From the NCBI RefSeq assembly GCF_018224885.1, contig NZ_JAGTXB010000006.1:1-64000 (forward strand): a stretch of 64,000 bases of DNA, given 5' to 3'. A model generated the notes under the pieces. That model searched no databases. It was given only the letters and a program-made list of their open reading frames with translations, and was not told where the DNA came from. The stretch comes from Chitinophaga hostae (GTDB lineage Bacteria; Bacteroidota; Bacteroidia; Chitinophagales; Chitinophagaceae). A program made the position numbers and the translations under genes. Shown here piece after piece: positions 25,611 through 34,147 of the stretch. Each line of letters begins with the position of its first letter. Position 1 is the first letter of the stretch.

Positions 25611-27710
25611 ATGCATTTTGAATCTACCTTGTTTGTTGTCATGGGTTGGAAGCGTGCGCCTTTCCTGCGCATCCTTGTTCCACTGCTGGCCGGCATCTGT
25701 TTACAGCTTTATGTTTCTTTGTTCCTCCTGCCTTTGTTGATAATGGCAGGGATCAGCGCCGGGGGGATACTGTTGTTCCGGTTTTTGCCCCTGCAATGGC
25801 GTTTTGCTGCTTCGTGGATCCCCGGTGTACTGATATTTATGTTCCTTTACTGCGCCGGCAGCCTGTTACTTTATAAGGCGGATATCCGTCATCAGAAATG
25901 GTTTTATGGAAATTTTATCGCAGATTCCTCCCTGCTTTTACTACAGATAAACGAACCTTTGCAGGAAAAGACCCACACTTATAAAACAACCGCCAAAGTA
26001 ATTGCTGTACATCAGCAGGGCCAATGGGTGCCCGTTAAAGGCTGTTTGCTGCTCTATTTTGCGAAAGATAGCTGTCTGCCCGGATTAGTGTATGGCGACA
26101 GGATAGTTGCCTTAAAACGGCCTGAAATGATCAAAAGCAGTGGTAACCCCGGCGCATTTAATTACCGGCAATATTGTGTTACCCAACAACTCTATCACCA
26201 GCTTTATCTGCGCATCACGGATTTTTACCCGTTGCATCGTAATGGTGGCAACCCGGTAAGCAGGTGGTTGTTAAAAGCGAGGTACTATTGTCTCAATAAC
26301 CTTAAACAATACATTGGCAACGGACCGGAAGCCGGGATGGCGGAAGCGCTGTTAATCGGCTACCGGCAGGATCTGGACAAAGACGTGGTGCAGGCTTACA
26401 GTAATACCGGTATTGTACACGTAATTGCTATTTCAGGCATGCACCTGGCTCTCTTATATGGTACGCTGCTGTGGTGTTTGCAATGGTTGCCGGTCTGCAA
26501 AAGCACCAATTTGCTGAAAGCGACCGTGATTCTGGTGGTGCTCTGGGGCTTCGCCTTACTTACCGGCGCTTCTGCTTCGGTACTTCGTTCTGCCGTAATG
26601 TTTACAGGAATCACAACAGGACGTTTTATACTGGACCGTTACAGCAGTATCTATAATACACTTACCGCTTCAGCTACCGTACTGTTATGCTTTAATCCCT
26701 ACCTCGCCATAGATGCGGGTTTTCAACTCTCTTACCTGGCGGTGCTCAGCATCCTGCTTTTTTATCCGCCTGTTTACCGGCTTTGGGAGATGAAAAGAAA
26801 ATGGGCCAACCTGGTGTGGCAAATGGTGGCCCTGTCGCTCGCAGCTCAACTGATGACTACGCCGGTAAGTCTGTTTTACTTTCACCAGTTTCCCAATTAT
26901 TTCCTGCTGGCCAATCTGATAGCGGTTCCGCTGTCTACCGTTATTATTTATGGAGAAGTCATCCTGCTGTTACTGGCTCCCTTCCGCATGGCGGCGGTAT
27001 GGATCGGCCGGGCACTTAAATACGGGATATGGGCTATGAACAACAGTATAAAATGGTTGGGTGATTTGCCGCATGCACTTATTACCAACATCCACTGGTC
27101 CCTGTTACAAACCGTTTTTGCTTATGGTATCATCGCCGGACTGGCGGCCTGGTGGCTGCTGAAATGGCGTACGGGGGGCTTGCTGGGGCTTTTATGTTTG
27201 TGGGGCTGTGTATTGGTTTATGCCGCTGATGTAACGATAGCTGACAACCAGCGTAAGATCATTGTTTATAACGTTCCCGCCCATACGGCAATCGATTGTG
27301 TAGAAGGTGGCCGGGCGCAGTTTACCGGCGATGATAGTATATGGCAGTTACCCGCAGCGCAGGTACTTAATTGTACCAGGAACGAATGGAGGGCGGAAAC
27401 GGGCCGGCCCGCCGGCTTTCAACAGTATGGACACTGTATCAGTTTCCACGGCAAACGGTTGCTGATCATTGATAGCGCCTTGCCTGCATATCTCCCGGTG
27501 AAGAAATTTAAAACGGATTACATTTTATTAGCAGGTAATTCATTCGTGGATATTAAACAACTGGGTGGCTGGTACGAGTTTGATATGCTCATTTTTGCAG
27601 CATCCAACAGTGTACGCCGAACAGAAAAGTGGCAACGGATATGTGATACGCTTGGATGGAAATACCATGCGGTTGGAGAAACCGGGGCTTTCATCTATAG
27701 CTTTCCCTAG
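25611..27710 (+). CDS. comEC: ComEC/Rec2-type DNA uptake channel protein
   Basis: A 699-aa polytopic membrane protein. An N-terminal hydrophobic part and DUF4131-like soluble domain (about 30-190) precede the competence domain (about 230-510) with the signature YSNTGIVHVIAISGMHLALL and about ten membrane segments. The C-terminal 150 residues sit where a metallo-beta-lactamase domain is found in long ComEC, but no HxHxDH motif is seen. This shorter form is common in Bacteroidota. The family carries single-stranded DNA across the inner membrane. An ATG at 25641 is an alternative start. Confidence 0.85.
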   Translation: MHFESTLFVVMGWKRAPFLRILVPLLAGICLQLYVSLFLLPLLIMAGISAGGILLFRFLPLQWRFAASWIPGVLIFMFLYCAGSLLLYKADIRHQKWFYGNFIADSSLLLLQINEPLQEKTHTYKTTAKVIAVHQQGQWVPVKGCLLLYFAKDSCLPGLVYGDRIVALKRPEMIKSSGNPGAFNYRQYCVTQQLYHQLYLRITDFYPLHRNGGNPVSRWLLKARYYCLNNLKQYIGNGPEAGMAEALLIGYRQDLDKDVVQAYSNTGIVHVIAISGMHLALLYGTLLWCLQWLPVCKSTNLLKATVILVVLWGFALLTGASASVLRSAVMFTGITTGRFILDRYSSIYNTLTASATVLLCFNPYLAIDAGFQLSYLAVLSILLFYPPVYRLWEMKRKWANLVWQMVALSLAAQLMTTPVSLFYFHQFPNYFLLANLIAVPLSTVIIYGEVILLLLAPFRMAAVWIGRALKYGIWAMNNSIKWLGDLPHALITNIHWSLLQTVFAYGIIAGLAAWWLLKWRTGGLLGLLCLWGCVLVYAADVTIADNQRKIIVYNVPAHTAIDCVEGGRAQFTGDDSIWQLPAAQVLNCTRNEWRAETGRPAGFQQYGHCISFHGKRLLIIDSALPAYLPVKKFKTDYILLAGNSFVDIKQLGGWYEFDMLIFAASNSVRRTEKWQRICDTLGWKYHAVGETGAFIYSFP

Positions 27711-27830
27711 CGGGCATTGACATATCAATTCTTTGGATTTAAATAGCTCATAAATAAATATTTAGGAGTCTTTTCCAGGGATAAAACTCCTCCGGTTAGA
27801 TTGATAAATGGAAAAATGATTGTTACGTGT

Positions 27831-27838
27831 TAACTTTG
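27831..27838 (+). promoter_or_regulatory. Candidate -7 element of purH
   Basis: TAACTTTG matches TAnnTTTG exactly, 68 bp before the purH ATG, followed by TTTTCGGTTCCGG. No -33 at standard spacing is obvious. Confidence 0.45.
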
Positions 27839-27898
27839 CGCTTCTTTTCGGTTCCGGACCAGGGGACCTATGTTATTAATTTCTAATGTTTTCCATTC

Positions 27899-29413
27899 AT
27901 GCAAAAGCAAATTAAATCAGCTTTGATCTCCGTTTTCTATAAAGATAACCTGGAGAACATTGTTAAAAAGTTAGGTGAACAGGGTGTTACCATCTATTCT
28001 ACCGGCGGTACACAAAAATTTATTGAGGACCTCGGAGTGAAATGTGTGGCAGTTGAAGACCTGACCGCTTACCCTTCTATTTTGGGTGGACGTGTTAAAA
28101 CACTGCATCCGAAAGTATTTGGTGGTATTCTGGCCCGTCGCGATAATCCGCAGGACCTGGAACAGCTGAAGGAATACCAGATCCCCGAAATTGACCTGGT
28201 AATTGTAGACCTGTATCCATTTGAGGAAACAGTAAAGAGCACCAGCGTAGAACAAACCATCATCGAAAAAATTGATATAGGCGGCGTTTCCCTCATCCGT
28301 GCTGCCGGCAAAAACTACAAAGATGTAGTGATTGTGGCATCGAAAGATCAATACGCGGACCTGGAGAAAGTATTAACCGACAACAATGGCGCTACCACTA
28401 TTGAAGATCGCAGAAGCTTCGCTGCCAAAGCATTTGAAGTATGCGCTCACTACGATGTAGCCATCTCACAATACTTCCTCAATAACGAGCCTGGTGTTAA
28501 CTTCCAGCTTTCCGTTCCCCAGGGCCAGGTAAACCGTTATGGAGAAAATCCGCACCAGCGTGGTGTATTCTACGGTAACCTCGACGAAGTTTTCAATAAA
28601 CTCCACGGTAAAGAACTGTCGTTCAACAACCTCGTGGATGTAGACGCTGCCTGCCAGCTGATCCAGGAGTTTGAAGCCACTACTTTTGCGGTAATTAAAC
28701 ATACCAATGTTTGCGGTATTGCTTCCCGCGCAACGCTGAAAGAAGCCTGGGAAGCCGCATTGGCCGGTGATAAAGAAAGCGCCTTCGGTGGCGTGTTGGT
28801 TACCAACCAGGTGATCGACAAAACCACCGCTGAATCCATCAGCGAAATCTTCTTTGAAATCCTGATTGCACCGGGATTTGACGCAGATGCCCTGACTGTA
28901 TTGCAGGCTAAAAAGAACCGTATTCTCCTGGAACAGAAACAACCGGTGAAAAGCAAATACATGTTCAAAAATGTATTGAACGGCGTATTGCTGCAGGACA
29001 GCGACAATGGCAGCTACAAGGAATGGAATGAAGTAGGCGCCCGCGCCGCCACGCCAGCAGAGAAATCTGACCTGGAATTTGCCAATATCGTTTGCAAACA
29101 CCTGAAATCAAACGCCATCGCACTGGTAAAAGATAAACAGCTCATCGGTAAAGGTTGCGGACAAACCTCCCGTATCGATGCGTTGCGTCATGCTATTGAA
29201 AAAGCCGGACAGTTCAGCTTTGACCTGAAAGGCGCTGTAATGGCTTCCGATGCGTTCTTCCCGTTCAATGACTGTGTAAGCATTGCATATGAACACGGGA
29301 TTAATGCAGTGATTCAACCTGGTGGCTCTATGAGAGACAACGACTCTGTTGAATTCTGCAAAGAACATGATATGGTAATGGTAATGACAGGAATGCGCCA
29401 CTTCAGGCACTAG
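27899..29413 (+). CDS. purH: Bifunctional AICAR formyltransferase / IMP cyclohydrolase
   Basis: A 504-aa enzyme for the last two steps of IMP synthesis. The N-terminal MGS-like IMP cyclohydrolase domain (about 1-190) has YSTGGTQKF and GGRVKTLHPKV. The transformylase domain (about 200-504) has the catalytic Lys-His pair in VIKHTNVCG and ends SDAFFPFND...GGSMRDND...MRHFRH as usual. Length is normal. The stop TAG is again shared with a TAGC-type repeat. Confidence 0.95.
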   Translation: MQKQIKSALISVFYKDNLENIVKKLGEQGVTIYSTGGTQKFIEDLGVKCVAVEDLTAYPSILGGRVKTLHPKVFGGILARRDNPQDLEQLKEYQIPEIDLVIVDLYPFEETVKSTSVEQTIIEKIDIGGVSLIRAAGKNYKDVVIVASKDQYADLEKVLTDNNGATTIEDRRSFAAKAFEVCAHYDVAISQYFLNNEPGVNFQLSVPQGQVNRYGENPHQRGVFYGNLDEVFNKLHGKELSFNNLVDVDAACQLIQEFEATTFAVIKHTNVCGIASRATLKEAWEAALAGDKESAFGGVLVTNQVIDKTTAESISEIFFEILIAPGFDADALTVLQAKKNRILLEQKQPVKSKYMFKNVLNGVLLQDSDNGSYKEWNEVGARAATPAEKSDLEFANIVCKHLKSNAIALVKDKQLIGKGCGQTSRIDALRHAIEKAGQFSFDLKGAVMASDAFFPFNDCVSIAYEHGINAVIQPGGSMRDNDSVEFCKEHDMVMVMTGMRHFRH

Positions 29414-29437
29414 CTCTTAGCTTTTAGCTGATAGCAA
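29411..29437 (+). repeat. TAGC-type repeat sharing the purH stop codon
   Basis: TAGCTCTTAGC followed by TTTTAGCTGATAGC begins with the purH stop triplet. It is one arm only; no complementary arm follows, and a separate terminator lies 20 bp on. Confidence 0.65.
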
Positions 29438-29457
29438 GCGGATAAGATAACAGGAGG

Positions 29458-29480
29458 GCACCGGATTTTTCCGGTGCTTT
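29458..29480 (+). terminator. Terminator after purH
   Basis: GCACCGGA-TTTT-TCCGGTGC is a perfect 8-bp stem followed by TTTCTC. Confidence 0.7.
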
Positions 29481-29585
29481 CTCATTTTAACGACTTAATA
29501 TTCGAAAAAAAATAATAGTATTGTTGACTTGTAAATCAGCATAATTCTTAAAAAAAGCTACCGGCGTGAGGCCAACAGCTACCCG

Positions 29586-30164
29586 ATGTCGTTTATTCAA
29601 CAAAATATCATGCAGGATGCAGAGGATACAGATTTGATCCGGGAGTATAAAACTACCGGCAAACTGGATTTTCTGGCCGCCCTTTACCAGCGCTATATGA
29701 GCCTGGTATACGGGGTGTGTCTTAAATATTTTGATGAAGATGCCAGTAAGGACGCAGTTATGCAGATCTTTGAAGAGCTGATTGGGAAGTTAAAACAGCA
29801 CGAAGTCCAGAATTTTAAAAGCTGGCTCCATGTCCTGACCCGCAATCATTGTTTGATGAAGCTGCGGGCCATGAAAAACAAAGAATCCAGGCAGGTGTCA
29901 ATAGATGATCACCCTGTTGTGGAAAATGAAGAAATAGGGCATCATGAAAACGGGATGACCCTGGAAGATAACCTCCAGAGCATGGAAAAATGCCTGGAAA
30001 CCTTACCGGAAGAACAAAAACGTAGTGTTGACCTGTTTTATCTGCAGGAAAAGAGCTACCGGGAAGTAAGCGTTATTACCGGGTATGAAATGAACAAGGT
30101 GAAAAGCTATATCCAGAACGGAAAGCGTAACCTGAAAATATGTATGGAACAACAGGATGTCTGA
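29586..30164 (+). CDS. ECF-type RNA polymerase sigma factor
   Basis: A 192-aa sigma-70 family protein. Region 2 spans about 20-90 (LAALYQRYMSLVYGVCLKYF, then SKDAVMQIFEELI). Region 4 spans about 130-185, with LPEEQKRSVDLFYLQEKSYR and the HTH SVITGYEMNKVKSYIQNGKR. The next gene overlaps it by 8 bp and codes a membrane protein of anti-sigma/TonB type, so the two are translationally coupled. Confidence 0.88.
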   Translation: MSFIQQNIMQDAEDTDLIREYKTTGKLDFLAALYQRYMSLVYGVCLKYFDEDASKDAVMQIFEELIGKLKQHEVQNFKSWLHVLTRNHCLMKLRAMKNKESRQVSIDDHPVVENEEIGHHENGMTLEDNLQSMEKCLETLPEEQKRSVDLFYLQEKSYREVSVITGYEMNKVKSYIQNGKRNLKICMEQQDV

Positions 30165-31380
30165 CAAGCGACCACATATAAAACCGGAGGCACTCGCCGC
30201 ACTCATCCGCCAATACCTGGCGGGAGAGCTGGACGATAAAGCCATGCATGACCTGGAGCGTCAGGCCCTGGACGATCCGTTCCTGGCCGACGCCCTCGAA
30301 GGGTATGCATTGCATCCGCCGGAACAGCAGTCGCAACAGGCAGATCTGACTTTCCGTTTGGAGGCCAGAATAGCACCTAAGCAGGCGAAAGTGCGCATTA
30401 TGTACTACCGCTGGGCTGCCGCCGCTGCCATCCTGTTACTTATGTGTACGGCCGGATGGTTCCTGCTGGAACAACAACGCACGCCTGTGCCTGTAGCGGG
30501 TGTGCAGCTTCCTGTACTTGCTCCTGTGGCCGATTCCGCTCCTCAAACCGAACACAGTACAGCGCCTGCGGCTGAGCTGGCGAGTGCCGACCAACCGGTT
30601 AAAGCCGATCAGCTGGCAAAAAAGACAGCCCCGCCCGCGCCCGCCGTTCCAAATACCTACAAATTAAAAGAGCAGAAGGCAGCACTGCAATCTGCTGATG
30701 CGGATACCAGGAATATAGACCCGGCACCCGCTGCTGCTGCTCCGGTAACCCCGGCACCCGTACCGCTGGCTTTAAACAGAAAAGAGGACAAGGCATTTGC
30801 AGCGAAGGCAGAAAAGCAGGCCGAAAGTACTGCCAACTATAATTTAATTACGCCCGCCGAAAAACAACGTCAACAACATTATATCGGTCAGCCGGATAGC
30901 TCATCCAAAGGGCTGAATGAAGTGGTGGTAGTGGGTTATGGCGCACAAAAGAAACAATCGGTAAGTGGCTCGACAGTGGTTATCCGGGGCATGTCTACTG
31001 TGCGAGGCGACTCGGCCAATATAGGAGGTGCGTTAGCAGGAAAGACAGCCGGCGTCAACGTTATTGCCAAGGGTACATCAGAGGATGATGAAATAGTATA
31101 TCATGCCCCTGCACCGGTAACGGGGCAAACAGCTTTTGATAATTATCTCCGGACCAAAACCATCAACCCGGAAAATAAATATACGGGTACAGTGCGTGTG
31201 TCCTTCACCGTTATGCCTGACGGATCATTGCAGGACTTCAGGATATTTCGCCATCTGAATGAGATTTGCGATGCTGAGGCCATCAGGGTAATTAAAGAAG
31301 GGCCGGCATGGATACCTGCTTCAGACGGGAAACCCGCTAAAGTAAAAGTAAGGGTGAAATTTACGGCAGGTAAGAATTAA
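30157..31380 (+). CDS. Membrane protein joining anti-sigma-like N-terminus, SusC-plug-like segment and TonB C-terminal domain
   Basis: A 407-aa single-pass protein. The cytoplasmic part (1-80) has IRQYLAGELDDKAMHDLER, found in Bacteroidota sigma-linked membrane proteins. A membrane helix spans about 86-104. A Pro/Ala-rich periplasmic linker follows (about 108-245). Residues 253-302 copy the plug start of SusC/RagA receptors (NEVVVVGYGAQKK, SVSGS and GALAGKTAGVNV). Residues about 325-405 form a TonB C-terminal energy-transducer domain (GTVRVSFTVMPDGSL). It overlaps the sigma gene by 8 bp. The role may be signal transfer between a TonB system and the sigma factor; this is inference. Confidence 0.75.
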   Translation: MSDKRPHIKPEALAALIRQYLAGELDDKAMHDLERQALDDPFLADALEGYALHPPEQQSQQADLTFRLEARIAPKQAKVRIMYYRWAAAAAILLLMCTAGWFLLEQQRTPVPVAGVQLPVLAPVADSAPQTEHSTAPAAELASADQPVKADQLAKKTAPPAPAVPNTYKLKEQKAALQSADADTRNIDPAPAAAAPVTPAPVPLALNRKEDKAFAAKAEKQAESTANYNLITPAEKQRQQHYIGQPDSSSKGLNEVVVVGYGAQKKQSVSGSTVVIRGMSTVRGDSANIGGALAGKTAGVNVIAKGTSEDDEIVYHAPAPVTGQTAFDNYLRTKTINPENKYTGTVRVSFTVMPDGSLQDFRIFRHLNEICDAEAIRVIKEGPAWIPASDGKPAKVKVRVKFTAGKN

Positions 31381-32762
31381 TACTTATTCCGCTCTTTCCA
31401 TTGCTGGTTAAAGGATTTGGCGGCAAACACCGGCAGTTCACGGTTGTCTCCCCAGCTTTTTGCAAAAAATTTGCGCAGCAGGAAATTCTTCATTTTACCA
31501 CTGGCCATATTCATCATCTTGCGGCTGTTACAGCCCTGTTTCCAGACATACCAGGCAAATTTTTCGCCGCCGGAAGTGTAATTTTCTTCCACGGCTTTCT
31601 GCCGGTTATGCAACAGTAATTCATGGAGATTGATGCGTACAGGGCATACCTCGGTGCAGTTACCACACAGGGAAGACGCAAAACTCAGGTGCATATACGA
31701 ATCCATTCCTTTAAGATGCGGCGTAATCACCGAACCAATAGGCCCGCTGTAGGTAGCTGCATAGGAGTGGCCGCCAATATTTTTGTAAACGGGGCAGGCA
31801 TTCAAACAGGAACCGCAACGGATGCAGTATAAGCTTTCCCGGGCGGTAGTGTCCTGGAGAATATTGGTGCGGCCGTTGTCCATCAGGATTACATACATCT
31901 CTTCAGGGCCATCCGTTTCTCCTTCCTGTCTTGGACCGCTGAAAATACTGTTATATGCGGTCACCTGCTGTCCGGTGCCATAAGTAGCCAGCAGTGGCCA
32001 GAATAGCGCCAGATCAGCGATAGAAGGGAGTACTTTTTCGATACCCACCAATACAATATGTGTTTTTGGAAAAGCAGTTGTTAAACGCGCATTACCTTCA
32101 TTTTCCGTAACGGCTACAGAGCCGGTGTCGGCTAAGATAAAGTTAGCGCCGGTAATACCGATTTCCGCTTCCAGGTATTTGTGACGCAGTTTGTCGCGGG
32201 CTACGAGGGTGAGTTGTTCCGGTGTAAGACCCGGATCGGTACCCAGTTTCTCGGCAAAAAGGCGGGCTACATCTTCCTTGCTTTTGTGCATGGCTGGTGT
32301 AACAATATGGTAGGGCGGTTCCCCATCCAGTTGCTGTATGTATTCTCCCAGATCAGTTTCCACGCATTCAATGCCATTACTTTCCATAAAAGCATTCAGG
32401 TGTACTTCTTCTGTAGCCATGGATTTGCTTTTCACAATGCTTTTGCATTGTTTGGCCCTGCATATGGCGAGTATTTCCTGCTGCACCTGTTCGGCGGTTT
32501 CGGCCCAGATTACTTTGCCGCCACGGCGGGTGAAGTTCTGTTCAAATTCTTCGAGGTGATTATCCAGGTGCTCAATGGCTCTCCACTTAATGTTCTTGGC
32601 TCGTTCCCTGGCGCCGGGTAAATCCGAAAACTGTTGTTTACCGGCCTTTACAGCTGTATTGTATTTACTTATATTGAAGTTGATGGTCTGCCGGTGACCC
32701 AGATCAGACGCCTTTTTTTCACTTTCTTCGAGAAAAGTAGATGCTATTTGATGCATAAGCAA
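31377..32762 (-). CDS. lutB: LutB-type iron-sulfur protein of lactate utilisation
   Basis: A 461-aa protein. An N-terminal LUD domain (about 60-290) precedes two 4Fe-4S sites: CIRCGSCLNACP near 310 and CGNCTEVCP near 362. A DUF3390-type tail follows. With LutA and LutC it oxidises L-lactate to pyruvate. Neither lutA nor lutC is adjacent here. Its 3' end overlaps the TonB-type gene by 4 bp, tail to tail. Confidence 0.85.
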   Translation of the reverse strand: MLMHQIASTFLEESEKKASDLGHRQTINFNISKYNTAVKAGKQQFSDLPGARERAKNIKWRAIEHLDNHLEEFEQNFTRRGGKVIWAETAEQVQQEILAICRAKQCKSIVKSKSMATEEVHLNAFMESNGIECVETDLGEYIQQLDGEPPYHIVTPAMHKSKEDVARLFAEKLGTDPGLTPEQLTLVARDKLRHKYLEAEIGITGANFILADTGSVAVTENEGNARLTTAFPKTHIVLVGIEKVLPSIADLALFWPLLATYGTGQQVTAYNSIFSGPRQEGETDGPEEMYVILMDNGRTNILQDTTARESLYCIRCGSCLNACPVYKNIGGHSYAATYSGPIGSVITPHLKGMDSYMHLSFASSLCGNCTEVCPVRINLHELLLHNRQKAVEENYTSGGEKFAWYVWKQGCNSRKMMNMASGKMKNFLLRKFFAKSWGDNRELPVFAAKSFNQQWKERNKY

Positions 32763-32795
32763 GCAATATTCCTAATTAAAGATAGTTAACTGGGA

Positions 32796-32880
32796 AGAAA
32801 TTACGAATTACGAATGATGAATTACGAATGTGGAGTGTGTTCCCAATTCGTAATTCATCATTCGTAGTTCGTAATTCTCT
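32796..32880. repeat. ACGAATTA-type palindrome between lutB and DUF3109 genes
   Basis: Two arms of about 34 bp (32796-32829 and 32845-32880), made of ATTACGAA and ATGATGA units, pair with one or two mismatches around a 15-nt loop. The right arm touches the stop of the minus-strand DUF3109 gene. The same units recur at 47.3 and 50.5 kb. Confidence 0.75.
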
Positions 32881-33449
32881 CATTTGTGTTCTTTTCTTGC
32901 AATTTGATCCAGCACTTCATAAAATTCCGTGCCGTATTTTCTGATCAGCGCATCTTTGAGGAAACGGTACACCGGAACCTGCAGCGTTTTACCGTTTTTA
33001 CAGGCGGGCTTGCAAACGTCCCAGCGATCATAGTTTACCGCTTCGAATGACTCATATTTTTTTATACGGATGGGATAAAGATGACAGGAGATGGGCTTTC
33101 TGAAGTCCACGACCCCGTCTTTATAAGCCTTTTCTATGCCGCAGCCTACCATACCATGATCGTCGATTGTTGCGTAAGCGCAGATGCCTTTGTTCACGAT
33201 GGGCGTTACGTATCCATATTCATCATCGATGGTGTTGGTGCCGGTACGGGCTATTTCCTGTATACCTTCTTCACGCAGGTAAGATTTGATCTGCGGATAA
33301 ATTTTTTTCAGGGTTTTAACTTCACTTTTATCCAGGGGAGCGCCGCAATCGCCTGCCACACAGCAGGCGCCTTTGCAGGCGGAAAGGTTGCATACGAACT
33401 GCTCTTCAATTACCTCGTCACTTATGTATTTATCGTCAATGATGATCAT
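32880..33449 (-). CDS. DUF3109 family cysteine-rich protein
   Basis: A 189-aa protein. Cys residues lie in FVCNLSACKGACCVAGDCG (about 19-35), then GICAYA, GCGIEKA, ISCHLYPIR and WDVCKPACKNG. The spacing fits a metal or Fe-S binding fold of the YkgJ/DUF3109 type. Function is unknown. The start ATG at 33449 gives the conserved MIIIDDKYIS N-terminus. Not clearly in an operon; gldD lies 73 bp upstream on the same strand. Confidence 0.85.
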   Translation of the reverse strand: MIIIDDKYISDEVIEEQFVCNLSACKGACCVAGDCGAPLDKSEVKTLKKIYPQIKSYLREEGIQEIARTGTNTIDDEYGYVTPIVNKGICAYATIDDHGMVGCGIEKAYKDGVVDFRKPISCHLYPIRIKKYESFEAVNYDRWDVCKPACKNGKTLQVPVYRFLKDALIRKYGTEFYEVLDQIARKEHK

Positions 33450-33522
33450 CGGAAATCGGTCTTTTGCCTGAAATGTGATACAGGCAATCTTAATAAGACC
33501 ACAAAGTTACGGCATTACCGGC

Positions 33523-34125
33523 TTATCTCCAGCGGAGGGTTTCCACCATATGCCACATATCCTTTTCCAGGAATTTGTATACCGGGGCGAGGGAGTCTGC
33601 ATTGGGTGTAACATCGAAATAGAGGGCTCCCCGGAGGAAGTGATGAACGGAGTCGGTCGCAAAAAACTGTTTGGAGGACGCGGCATTACCGCCTACTTCG
33701 TAAAAGGTACCACTCACATTATTGGTTGTGCGGATCTTGTTTTCATCGATGTATTCGGCTTTGTAGGTGTGTTTGTAAGTCATTTTAAAGGCATCATCCA
33801 CCAGTTTACGGAATGTATTGTTGCCCGGGCCAATGATCTTATAACTCATATAAATTTTCCCGTTAAGGGAAGGGAAGTCCACATTGATCCAGTAGGGGTT
33901 TTCCGGTGCTGCGCCAAAAAAGGAGGTATCCTTTACGATATTGGCATATGCCGGGTATTCGAATGTATAAGGATAGCCGGGCATATCAAATTTGCGATAG
34001 GTTTTTTCCGGGAATTTCACCTGGAAATAGCCCCTGGGCTTTGGTGTGGGCACGTTTTCACAGGCTGCGAACACGAGTATCAGCAGGGAAATGATGGCGA
34101 GGGCCTTTCCTTTTACATGTGGCAT
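33523..34125 (-). CDS. gldD: Gliding motility lipoprotein GldD
   Basis: About 200 aa from the ATG at 34125. A start at 34167 inside gldE is possible but would bury the signal peptide. The lipobox is LVFAAC with Cys at about 22. The sequence PKPRGYFQVKFPEKTYRKFD and the tail DMWHMVETLRW are characteristic of GldD. GldD is a Bacteroidota lipoprotein needed for gliding and type IX secretion in Flavobacterium. It follows gldE by 22 bp, the usual order. Confidence 0.88.
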   Translation of the reverse strand: MPHVKGKALAIISLLILVFAACENVPTPKPRGYFQVKFPEKTYRKFDMPGYPYTFEYPAYANIVKDTSFFGAAPENPYWINVDFPSLNGKIYMSYKIIGPGNNTFRKLVDDAFKMTYKHTYKAEYIDENKIRTTNNVSGTFYEVGGNAASSKQFFATDSVHHFLRGALYFDVTPNADSLAPVYKFLEKDMWHMVETLRWR

Positions 34126-34147
34126 TTTACGGTTATTTAGCAGGCGG

